A stretch of DNA of 5,128 nucleotides from Cellvibrionales bacterium UBA5860 (GTDB taxonomy: Bacteria > Pseudomonadota > Gammaproteobacteria > Pseudomonadales > Porticoccaceae): the NCBI GenBank assembly GCA_002431545.1, contig DJFY01000017.1:1-5128 (forward strand). The letters are read 5' to 3'. The notes beneath the pieces are model-generated. The model ran no database searches, was not told where the DNA came from, and worked only from the letters and a program-made list of their open reading frames with translations. The stretch's first letter is position 1. Each line of letters starts with the position of its first letter. The position numbers were made by a program, and so were the translations under genes. Positions 1-5,101 of this stretch are shown here, in pieces.

Positions 1-1
1 C

Positions 2-145
2 CCGGATCATGGCATGGGGATGGGGCTAGCCATTAGCCGCTCGATCATCGAGAGCCACGGCGGTGTACTGAAGATCAATACGAATTATAAATTGGGCGCG
101 GAGTTTTTCTTTACCCTGCCTATAGCGGCGAGTAAAGCGCGCTAG
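2..145 (+). CDS. Sensor histidine kinase, C-terminal end (partial)
   Basis: The gene enters from the left edge, and only its last 47 codons are visible before a TAG stop at 143-145. The visible part is the end of a HATPase_c (GHKL) ATP-binding domain. It opens with the glycine-rich G2 box (HGMGMGLAISRSIIESHGG), followed by a typical closing strand pattern ending in GAEFFFTLP and a short basic tail. This G2 pattern is usual in FixL/PAS-type orthodox kinases that pair with FixJ-like regulators. The H-box and the sensory domains lie outside the window, so the signal cannot be told. The stop is separated from the ATG of the response regulator by one base, so the two genes are almost certainly one operon with coupled translation, and this kinase is the likely phosphodonor of that regulator. 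The family call is firm; the exact subfamily is inferred. Confidence 0.88.
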   Translation, partial: PDHGMGMGLAISRSIIESHGGVLKINTNYKLGAEFFFTLPIAASKAR

Positions 146-146
146 C

Positions 147-755
147 ATGCCCGACAGGGAGCAGACTGTATTTGTCGTCGACGACGATGCCGACGTGTTG
201 CACGCGATTTCAGTGTTACTCTCTACCGCCGGTTTAACGACTCGCACCTTCCAATCAGCCAGCGCGTTTCTGGATGCCTACGACCCGGAGCAAAAGGGTT
301 GCCTGATACTGGACATACGCATGCCGGATATGGATGGTCTGCAATTGCAGTCGCTCCTCAAGAAACGGGATGAAACCCTGCCCATTATATTTATTACCGG
401 CCACGGCACAGTGCCGACCGCCGTGCAAGCCATCAAAGACGGGGCTCTGGAGTTTCTGCAAAAACCGTTTCGCGATTCAGAACTCCTCGACTCTATCTAC
501 AGGGCCATGGCCGTTAATCGAGAGCGGCGGCGAGCGGCCATCCTTCGGCAAGACGTCGACCGACGGCTCGGCAGCCTCACCAAAAGGGAATCGCAGGTCA
601 TGGAGTTGATGGTGGCTGGGGACACCAATAAAGTAATCGCCCGAAAACTCAATATCAGTCCTCGAACAGTCGAAATCCATAGAACGCGGGTCATGGAAAA
701 AATGTGCTGTGAAACCCTCGCGCAGCTTGTCCATGTCACACTGAAGCGCGATTGA
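147..755 (+). CDS. FixJ/NarL-type response regulator (REC + LuxR HTH)
   Basis: A 202-residue two-domain DNA-binding response regulator. The N-terminal receiver domain (about residues 7-120) has the acidic pocket D12-D13-D14, phosphoacceptor D56 in LILDIRMPDMDG, the switch residue T84 and the conserved K106 followed by P107. A basic, arginine-rich linker (about 124-141) leads to a LuxR/GerE helix-turn-helix (about 143-200) with the signature LTKRESQVMELMVAG and recognition helix SPRTVEIHRTRVMEKM. All phosphorylation residues are present, so it should be functional. Length and domain order match the FixJ, TodT, TtrR and NodW class, which normally activate transcription after phosphorylation by a soluble or PAS-containing kinase. 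The ATG starts one base after the kinase stop, with only a weak purine stretch upstream, which suggests coupled translation. In rhizobia, FixLJ sits above a CRP/Fnr-type gene. Here an fnr gene lies just downstream on the opposite strand, but a regulatory link is only inferred. Its targets are unknown. Confidence 0.95.
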   Translation: MPDREQTVFVVDDDADVLHAISVLLSTAGLTTRTFQSASAFLDAYDPEQKGCLILDIRMPDMDGLQLQSLLKKRDETLPIIFITGHGTVPTAVQAIKDGALEFLQKPFRDSELLDSIYRAMAVNRERRRAAILRQDVDRRLGSLTKRESQVMELMVAGDTNKVIARKLNISPRTVEIHRTRVMEKMCCETLAQLVHVTLKRD

Positions 756-821
756 AAACCCTTCTCTATCGTTCTTTACGAATCGATCTTTACTATGCCC
801 CTATTAAGCCCTCTCGTTTGC

Positions 822-840
822 GGGCGAACGACGCTCGCTC
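822..840 (+). terminator. Weak hairpin between convergent operons
   Basis: A short stem in the 169-bp gap between the response regulator and the end of fnr. GGGCGA (822-827) pairs with TCGCTC (835-840) with one G-U pair, and one further C-G pair closes inside a mismatch. No T tract follows on either strand, so it is at best a poor intrinsic terminator for the convergent units. The rest of the gap shows nothing recognisable. Confidence 0.15.
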
Positions 841-924
841 TAACACTCGATCGCGCCAGGCCCGCCTCTCTAAATCAACAGGTCGACCGGCCTCTGGCGC
901 TGCCAAGGATTGCGCTTCGCTGGT

Positions 925-1692
925 TCAAGCCGTATTACGCAGGGCCGAAAAGCGATGGTCGCTGGATAAGGTGTCTAGCAGCCCATCTCTGTCAATAATT
1001 TTCAGGTGGCGCCTTTCCACTTTAATCAGGTTCTGCTTTTCAAAACGCTTGAACAATCGGCTCACCGTCTCCACCGCCATGCCGAGATAATTGGCGATGT
1101 CGTAACGGGGCATGGTCAGGTGAAACTCACTTTCAGAGCCGCCCCGCTCGCCCATCTTCCTGGAGATATCCAGCAAAAAGCTCGCTAGCCGCTGAGCTGC
1201 GTGTAACCTCCCCAGCAACATCAACAAATAACTTTGCTGGTAAGCAGCACCACTGGCGGCGCCGATCAGATAACGGTACAGACCGCTCTGGTTCTGGCCA
1301 AAATCCTGTTCGAGTTTGCAAAAAGGGACGACACATACACTGGATGTCTCAAGCGCCTCTATCTCCAAGCCATGGCGGCCCGACTGTACGCCGTCAAGGC
1401 CGAGGATATCGGCGGCAAAATGAAAACCGGTGATCTGACGATCCCCGGTATCATCGATAATATAGGACTTAAAAGTGCCCGAGCGAACCAGGTAGATGGA
1501 GTAGAACTTGTCTCCCTGAATGAACAGTCGCTCGCCCCGGGCAAGTATTCTCGGGTGCCGCATTGCCTTCGATAAACCGGGCGTCAAACGCTCGTCGATG
1601 CGACTGACCAAACAGTACTTGCGCGTGCAGCAGTTATCGCAAGAACGTCGCGCGGTACTGATGTGTTCGACAGAATTGCGTCTCGAATGCAT
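925..1692 (-). CDS. fnr: Fnr, oxygen-sensing [4Fe-4S] transcription regulator
   Basis: A 255-residue CRP/Fnr-family global regulator of the aerobic/anaerobic switch. It follows E. coli Fnr (250 residues) almost from end to end. C18, C21 and C27 have the same C-x2-C-x5-C spacing, and the fourth ligand C120 lies in ETSSVCVVPF. A cyclic-nucleotide-type beta-barrel (about 50-125) contains the conserved DRQITGFH stretch. The dimerisation helix (about 140-165) leads to a winged HTH (about 190-240) whose recognition helix VETVSR carries E208, S211 and R212, the residues that read TTGAT half-sites. Two differences stand out: C22 sits where E. coli has Ser24, and Q153 aligns with Asp154 of the dimer helix. 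The ATG at 1692 has an AGGAGG eight bases upstream. The gene is second in a unit with pilZ, 15 bp after its stop. Two perfect Fnr boxes lie in the window, one upstream of this unit. Confidence 0.95.
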   Translation of the reverse strand: MHSRRNSVEHISTARRSCDNCCTRKYCLVSRIDERLTPGLSKAMRHPRILARGERLFIQGDKFYSIYLVRSGTFKSYIIDDTGDRQITGFHFAADILGLDGVQSGRHGLEIEALETSSVCVVPFCKLEQDFGQNQSGLYRYLIGAASGAAYQQSYLLMLLGRLHAAQRLASFLLDISRKMGERGGSESEFHLTMPRYDIANYLGMAVETVSRLFKRFEKQNLIKVERRHLKIIDRDGLLDTLSSDHRFSALRNTA

Positions 1693-1700
1693 ATCCGTAT

Positions 1701-1706
1701 CCTCCT
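1701..1706 (-). promoter_or_regulatory. Strong fnr ribosome binding site abutting the pilZ stop
   Basis: A perfect AGGAGG on the minus strand, eight bases before the fnr ATG. It fixes the fnr start. It begins one base after the pilZ TGA (1708-1710), so ribosomes finishing pilZ would uncover or reach it, which argues for coupled expression of the two genes. Confidence 0.8.
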
Positions 1707-1707
1707 C

Positions 1708-2022
1708 TCAGGCCGCGGCGCCTGATATCTCATTGAAATAACTTGTAAATTCATTATTGACGTTTGCCCAAATCAAACCGGCATGTTCGTTCTTCGCCCA
1801 AATCACCAAAGCATTCATCACGCAATTTGTTCGCGTTCGGCGGCCGAATGTAGGCAGCACGACTTCCAGAAAATTACCTAGACCCAGCTGGCCCTCTCTG
1901 TTCTCCACACACAGACCGTCGGTGCCGATATCTTTGACCGAAAACGAGCCCAGCTTTTCTCCTGCTTTGTATATCTCTGCGTCGACGGCCAACGGCAATC
2001 TGTCATTCAAGCGGTGTTCCAT
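1708..2022 (-). CDS. Small single-domain PilZ protein (putative c-di-GMP receptor)
   Basis: A 104-residue protein that is essentially one PilZ domain. PilZ domains bind cyclic di-GMP through an N-terminal RxxxR and a (D/N)xSxxG motif. Here the first is R4-L-N-D-R8, complete. The second reads D31-I-G-T-D-G36, with glycine in place of the usual serine, so binding is likely but not certain. Between and after these come beta strands typical of the barrel (LAVDAEIY, FSVKDIG, NFLEVVLPTF) and the closing AGLIWANV. There is no signal peptide or membrane segment, so it is cytoplasmic. The ATG at 2022 is preceded by AAAGGAG (2030-2036) with a seven-base spacer. It is the first gene of a unit with fnr. 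Small stand-alone PilZ proteins usually act as adaptors on a partner (motility, polysaccharide export or enzymes). The partner here is unknown. A link between c-di-GMP and Fnr is inferred from context only. Confidence 0.88.
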   Translation of the reverse strand: MEHRLNDRLPLAVDAEIYKAGEKLGSFSVKDIGTDGLCVENREGQLGLGNFLEVVLPTFGRRTRTNCVMNALVIWAKNEHAGLIWANVNNEFTSYFNEISGAAA

Positions 2023-2086
2023 GTTCAGTCTCCTTTCATTAAGGGGTGATCATCACTGGCCGAACAACGGATGAACTCCTGCCAGA

Positions 2087-2209
2087 TCAGGACAAATCAG
2101 ATTGCGGTTCCACCAGTTCTGGCTCGGGCCAATAGCCGCACATCTTGACTAGCCTTTCCGCGCCGTCCCTACGCATCCAGGCAAAGAAAACAGAATATTT
2201 CCAGGGCAA
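2087..2209 (-). CDS. Possible small open frame in the pilZ leader (doubtful)
   Basis: An open minus-strand frame below usual ORF length cutoffs. It ends at a TGA (2087-2089) and is open back to 2215. Possible starts are a TTG at 2209 (40 codons) or an ATG at 2176 (29 codons). The product from the ATG begins MRRDGAERLVKMCGYWPEPE. Its composition looks protein-like, and about two thirds of third codon positions are G or C, higher than the surrounding non-coding DNA. Against it, neither start has a recognisable Shine-Dalgarno, the product matches no family I know, and the frame is short. It could be a leader peptide of the pilZ-fnr transcript, a remnant of a decayed gene, or chance. Confidence 0.2.
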   Translation of the reverse strand: MPWKYSVFFAWMRRDGAERLVKMCGYWPEPELVEPQSDLS

Positions 2210-2294
2210 TCGAATTCATCGTTTAATCAGAAGCATCTCACCCAGCAAAGGGTTGACCACCGTAGCAAATGAAAAATGCCGAACAATACGTAGA

Positions 2295-2326
2295 ACTACC
2301 TACAATATTTTTTTCACACGGCGAAC
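2295..2326 (-). promoter_or_regulatory. Candidate Fnr-dependent promoter of pilZ-fnr
   Basis: On the minus strand, 19 bases downstream of the Fnr box, lies TATTGT (2307 down to 2302), which matches four of six bases of the -10 consensus. A transcript starting near 2295-2292 would place the box centre at about -38 to -41, close to the class II position of -41.5 but not exact. It would give pilZ an untranslated leader of about 270 bases. There is no good -35, as expected for an activator-dependent promoter. The direction is uncertain. On the plus strand the nearest -10-like sequence (TATAGC, 2370-2375) is worse placed. Confidence 0.3.
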
Positions 2327-2340
2327 TTGATTTAGATCAA
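2327..2340. promoter_or_regulatory. Perfect Fnr box (TTGATTTAGATCAA)
   Basis: An exact match to the Fnr consensus TTGAT-N4-ATCAA, with all ten specified bases correct. It lies about 305 bp upstream of the pilZ start and about 195 bp beyond the glk stop, so the pilZ-fnr unit is the nearest gene pair that reads away from it. The Fnr in this window has the E-S-R recognition residues that bind this sequence, so autoregulation is plausible. The site itself is seen directly; its use is inferred. Confidence 0.8.
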
Positions 2341-2457
2341 TTCCGAGGAATACTACAGGGCAAGAGACTTATAGCAGTGAGGAATGCCGGGTGCAGTGTC
2401 TAACGCAGGAAGAATAAAGACCTTTATTTGACTGACGACTTGACGAGCGCCCGAGTC

Positions 2458-2478
2458 AAAGAAATGTCACTTCTTTTT
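2458..2478 (+). terminator. AT-rich hairpin beyond the glk 3' end
   Basis: AAAGAA (2458-2463) pairs exactly with TTCTTT (2471-2476) around a seven-base loop, followed by two more T and then TTAATTATT-like sequence on the plus strand. A second perfect repeat, TTGACT/AGTCAA (2428-2433 with 2454-2459), overlaps its left arm, and AATAAA/TTTATT (2413-2418 with 2423-2428) precedes it. The stems are AT-rich and weak, so this is only a possible terminator, either for a plus-strand transcript from the Fnr box or for glk read-through. Confidence 0.2.
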
Positions 2479-2536
2479 AATTATTAAGGTGCAGATTATT
2501 TTTGCGGTTGTTGTCTCTAGCCACACTGAGTAGAAA

Positions 2537-3529
2537 CTACAAGCGGATCTTCTGCTCGCCGGCCAGATGACGACGCAATAAATAGGCGGCGCCTGCTAAG
2601 CCCGGGTCTTGACTGGTAACCAGGAAGGTCGGTATTTTTTCAAGGTAATCCCTGTACACAGGGTGGCTCTCAAACCGGGAGCGAAACGGACTCTGGTCGA
2701 GGAAGTCGCCGAATCGGGGCGCCATCCCGCCGGCGATACAGACCCCGCCGGTACTACCCAGGTCGAGCGCAATATCAGCGGCGACCGCCCCTAAAATGCC
2801 GCAAAACGCGTTCAGCACCAGACTACAGAATACAGATTTTTGCGCCACCGCTGCGCTCACGACAACAGCGGGGTCGGTCTCATCGGTAAGGTTCTCTCCC
2901 CGCCATTGGGCCATAACTGCGTACAGATCGCACAGCCCCCTTCCCGATAGAATATCCTCCCGTTGAACGCTCCGCCCCAGACGCCGGCGCAGCAGCAAAA
3001 GGAGTTCCACCTCTTCGTCAGTATCCGGGGCAAAGCGGGCATGCCCACCTTCACTGGCCACCACCTGCCAGGTGTCGGCACACTTCACGATCTGGGCGAC
3101 ACCGAAACCGGTACCCGCACCGACGACCACCCGCGGATAATCGGAAACATACTGTGCTGGCCCACCAAGCCGGCGCAGTCGCGTGTCCGCCTCAAGCACG
3201 CCGTATGCAGCAGCCGCAAAATCGTTGACCAGATACAGAGTAGGCCAGTCAAACCGGCGTTTGAGAAGCGAACCCGAGACTTGCCAACCGCTATTCACCA
3301 CGCGCCCTGCACCGCCTTCGACCGGACCCGCAATGGCGATAACCGCTGCATCGATGCGAACGGCCACAGCTAATGACTGCAACGCGGCCGCTACCGCTTC
3401 GACGATGCCCGAGAAATCCTCTACCCGCAGCCGGGTTTCAGTCAAGCGCGTGCAACTGGCGTCATATAGCGCGAAACGCGCATAGGTTCCGCCGATGTCG
3501 GCCACCAGGAATCGCGGCGCTGGAGCCAT
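2537..3529 (-). CDS. glk: Glucokinase (E. coli Glk family)
   Basis: An ATP-dependent glucokinase that makes glucose 6-phosphate from intracellular glucose in the cytoplasm; 330 residues, against about 321 for E. coli Glk. Numbering from the ATG, the phosphate-binding loop is DIGGT (D11-T15). The catalytic aspartate is D103 in LVNDFAAAAYG, the second nucleotide loop is GAGTGFG (137-143), and the glucose contacts include E160 and H163 in SEGGHARFAP and E191 before the ILSGRGL stretch. The conserved LGSTGGVCIAGGMAPRF and DPGLAGAAYLL close the protein. It lacks the ROK zinc motif, so it belongs to the proteobacterial Glk family. The ATG at 3529 is preceded in frame by a GTG at 3532; both are possible, and the upstream Shine-Dalgarno (GGCGGG, ten bases away) is weak. 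It is a single gene, divergent from capA. All catalytic residues are intact. A role in using glucose from internal glycogen or imported sugar is inference. Confidence 0.94.
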   Translation of the reverse strand: MAPAPRFLVADIGGTYARFALYDASCTRLTETRLRVEDFSGIVEAVAAALQSLAVAVRIDAAVIAIAGPVEGGAGRVVNSGWQVSGSLLKRRFDWPTLYLVNDFAAAAYGVLEADTRLRRLGGPAQYVSDYPRVVVGAGTGFGVAQIVKCADTWQVVASEGGHARFAPDTDEEVELLLLLRRRLGRSVQREDILSGRGLCDLYAVMAQWRGENLTDETDPAVVVSAAVAQKSVFCSLVLNAFCGILGAVAADIALDLGSTGGVCIAGGMAPRFGDFLDQSPFRSRFESHPVYRDYLEKIPTFLVTSQDPGLAGAAYLLRRHLAGEQKIRL

Positions 3530-3693
3530 CACCTAATAACCCGCCGTCGAAAACCAGTGAGTTTACACGTTAAAGCTATAAGCGAGCGCACGATATCAGT
3601 AACCATAACCTTGCAAGCCCAGCCCGCCCTTCAATCCTGGAACGGATTTTCCTCAGGGTCCACCTATTTTGGCCGCACCAGACCAATAACACC

Positions 3694-3721
3694 CCGGGTC
3701 TTAGATGTATTTACTACCCGG
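3694..3721. repeat. Inverted repeat CCGGGT-N16-ACCCGG
   Basis: Two perfect six-base arms, 3694-3699 and 3716-3721, around an AT-rich 16-base centre. The arms are about one and a half helical turns apart, centre to centre 22 bp, which would suit a dimeric repressor or activator about 50 bp from the Fnr box. No T tract follows, so a terminator is unlikely. It may be chance. Confidence 0.3.
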
Positions 3722-3771
3722 CTAGGTTATCCGATGCAAAATGTTTCACCGCTGGCCTCACTACCGTGCTC

Positions 3772-3785
3772 TTGATCAACATCAA
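3772..3785. promoter_or_regulatory. Perfect Fnr box (TTGATCAACATCAA)
   Basis: A second exact TTGAT-N4-ATCAA, located 191 bp before the capA start and about 242 bp before the glk start. On the plus strand a -10-like CATACT (3811-3816) lies 25 bases downstream. That is three bases more than the ideal class II gap of 22, and would put the box centre at about -42 to -45. On the minus strand no -10 is well placed. Fnr activation of capA is therefore slightly favoured, but control of glk, or repression, is possible. Confidence 0.8.
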
Positions 3786-3960
3786 TAACTCGACTCAGCC
3801 CGGGACTCAGCATACTTCACGGAGCGCCGGATTTTGTCCCCACTCACTGCTGCCGGGTCGGGTCGGAACACATCGGCAAAACGTGTTTATCGCAGGGCTC
3901 CTTTACTCCGGCGCCCGGGACGGACGCCATATGTACAGTGTAGAGCAGTACCGCTAACGG

Positions 3961-3968
3961 AAGGGGAG
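3961..3968 (+). promoter_or_regulatory. capA-family gene ribosome binding site
   Basis: AAGGGGAG, eight bases before the ATG at 3977. It supports that start and gives a protein without an N-terminal extension that could hide a signal peptide. Confidence 0.7.
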
Positions 3969-3976
3969 TACCGCCC

Positions 3977-5101
3977 ATGGAAGATTCCGTCCAGACATTC
4001 TTTCTCTGTGGCGATGTCATGACCGGACGCGGTATCGATCAGATCTTGCCAACGCCCAGCGATCCGGCTCTCTTCGAGCCATACGTGACCGACGCGCGCG
4101 ACTACGTAAACCTGGCCGCACGCTGTCACGGACCGATCGACTGGCCCACCTCTTTCGAACACATCTGGGGTGACGCCCTGCGCGAGCTGGCGCAAAGTCG
4201 TCCGAAGCTTCGTCTGGTCAACCTGGAAACCAGTATTACAACTGCAGCCCGGCCATGGCCCGGCAAATGCGTTCACTACCGCATGCACCCCAACAATGTG
4301 CAATGCCTGCGGGCCGCCGGCATAGACGTGTGCGCACTGTCGAACAACCACACGCTGGACTGGGGACGGCAGGGTCTGGCGGAAACATTGGCAACCCTGC
4401 GCGATGCAAATATTGCTTGTGCAGGCGCTGGTCGGACGCTGGCAAAAGCCAAGCAACCAGCAATTGTCACCCTTGCAAACGGCCACCGCGTACTGGTTTT
4501 TTCCTGCGCTCTGGCCAGCAGCGGCATACCCGAAACCTGGGCCGCAGCCGACAACGGCTCCGGGCTCTTCCTCTTGCCCGGTCTCGATGCCCGCAGTCTC
4601 GACATCCTTCGCGACCAGATTCAAGCCTGGAAAAAACCCGGCGACATGGTGATATTGTCGATCCATTGGGGAAGCAACTGGGGCTACGAGCTGGCCTCCG
4701 GTCAACGCACGTTTGCTCATCGACTGGTCGCGGAGACCGGCGTCGATCTGGTCCACGGCCATTCTTCGCACCACCCACGAGGCAGCGAAGTTCACAGGGG
4801 TAAACTTATACTCTACGGCTGCGGTGATTTTATCAATGATTACGAGGGCATCGGCGGCCACCAAGGGTATCGCGACGACCTTCGTTTGATGTATTTCCCT
4901 ACCTGCGACCTGAACACGGGGCGGCTGGTAAACCTGACGGTGGTGCCTTTGCAAATGTTCCGATTCCGCCTCCGACGGGCCGGGAAGGCTGACACCCGTT
5001 GGCTTGCTGCCACGCTGAACGCGGTGTTCCCGGCGCCAGAACACAGTTACAGGGTCGAGCCGGACGGAACACTAAGTTTGCAATTTCCAGGTATTGGTTG
5101 A
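3977..5101 (+). CDS. CapA-family (PGA_cap) metallophosphatase-fold protein
   Basis: A 374-residue protein of the CapA/PgsA family, whose domain has the fold of calcineurin-like metallophosphoesterases. The metal-site motifs appear in order: CGDVMTGRG near the N terminus (D13), VNLETS (N82, E84), SNNHTLDWG (N123, N124, H125), SIHWGSNWGYE (H230), VHGHSSHHPRG (H260, H262), then YGCGDFINDYEG (D284). The first motif begins at residue 11 and no hydrophobic leader or membrane segment precedes it. Bacillus CapA/PgsA, by contrast, is membrane-anchored and works with CapB/CapC in poly-gamma-glutamate export. No capB or capC is seen here, so a soluble hydrolase with an unknown substrate is a better reading than capsule synthesis. 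It has a good Shine-Dalgarno and a long upstream region with an Fnr box, and lies divergent to glk. The large open frame on the opposite strand (3887-5044) is a composition shadow. Confidence 0.92.
   Translation: MEDSVQTFFLCGDVMTGRGIDQILPTPSDPALFEPYVTDARDYVNLAARCHGPIDWPTSFEHIWGDALRELAQSRPKLRLVNLETSITTAARPWPGKCVHYRMHPNNVQCLRAAGIDVCALSNNHTLDWGRQGLAETLATLRDANIACAGAGRTLAKAKQPAIVTLANGHRVLVFSCALASSGIPETWAAADNGSGLFLLPGLDARSLDILRDQIQAWKKPGDMVILSIHWGSNWGYELASGQRTFAHRLVAETGVDLVHGHSSHHPRGSEVHRGKLILYGCGDFINDYEGIGGHQGYRDDLRLMYFPTCDLNTGRLVNLTVVPLQMFRFRLRRAGKADTRWLAATLNAVFPAPEHSYRVEPDGTLSLQFPGIG

Larger units (their letters stand above)
2023..2536. other. Gene-free region between pilZ and glk
   Basis: About 0.5 kb without a convincing gene. 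From the pilZ side it holds the pilZ Shine-Dalgarno (2030-2036), an 11-base palindrome GTGATCATCAC (2046-2056), a small stem TCCTG/CAGGA (2077-2081 with 2088-2092), a doubtful short minus-strand frame (2087-2209), a perfect Fnr box (2327-2340) and a run of AT-rich inverted repeats (2413-2476). The right-hand part (about 2400-2530) is visibly more AT-rich than the genes. The length and content fit a regulatory leader for pilZ-fnr plus the 3' side of glk. The longer plus-strand open frame here (2145-2330) shows no family features. Confidence 0.7.
3530..3976. other. Divergent glk/capA intergenic region
   Basis: About 450 bp that must hold the promoters of both neighbours. Seen here are a minus-strand -10-like TATAGC (3580 down to 3575) about 46 bp before the glk start, with only a poor -35 (GTTACT at 17 bp); a GC-rich inverted repeat (3694-3721); a perfect Fnr box (3772-3785); a plus-strand -10-like CATACT (3811-3816); and the capA Shine-Dalgarno (3961-3968). 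The open frames crossing this stretch on the plus strand (3557-3775, 3766-3957, 3834-4022) show no domain features. Confidence 0.7.

Noticed and set aside
890..920. Possible sigma-54 type TGGC...TTGC element after fnr
   Set aside because: The spacing between the GG and GC pairs is 14 bases instead of 10, and it lies between convergent genes where no promoter is needed.
752..1090. Plus-strand open frame overlapping the 3' end of fnr
   Set aside because: Most of it is antisense to the conserved Fnr DNA-binding domain. The product is rich in Arg and Ser with no family features.
2145..2330. Plus-strand open frame of 61 codons in the pilZ-glk gap
   Set aside because: There is no ribosome binding site, the composition is unlike the neighbouring genes, and it runs into the Fnr box.
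2384..2431. 15-codon plus-strand frame MPGAVSNAGRIKTFI
   Set aside because: The GAGGA purine stretch touches the ATG with no spacer, and the peptide is too short to support without conservation data.
2963..3373. Plus-strand open frame of 136 codons inside glk
   Set aside because: It is antisense to the catalytic core of glucokinase, with no domain and no ribosome binding site worth noting.
3766..3957. Plus-strand open frame of 63 codons ahead of the CapA-family gene
   Set aside because: It starts with GTG inside the region of the Fnr box, has no Shine-Dalgarno, and its product looks random.
3887..5044. Long minus-strand open frame of 385 codons opposite the CapA-family gene
   Set aside because: It is antisense to a gene with clear motifs and a good ribosome binding site. 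Its product has no recognisable domain and a composition typical of a GC-rich shadow frame.
3977..5101. Reading the CapA-family gene as proof of a poly-gamma-glutamate capsule locus
   Set aside because: No ligase (CapB/PgsB) or membrane partner (CapC/PgsC) is present in the window and the protein lacks a membrane anchor.
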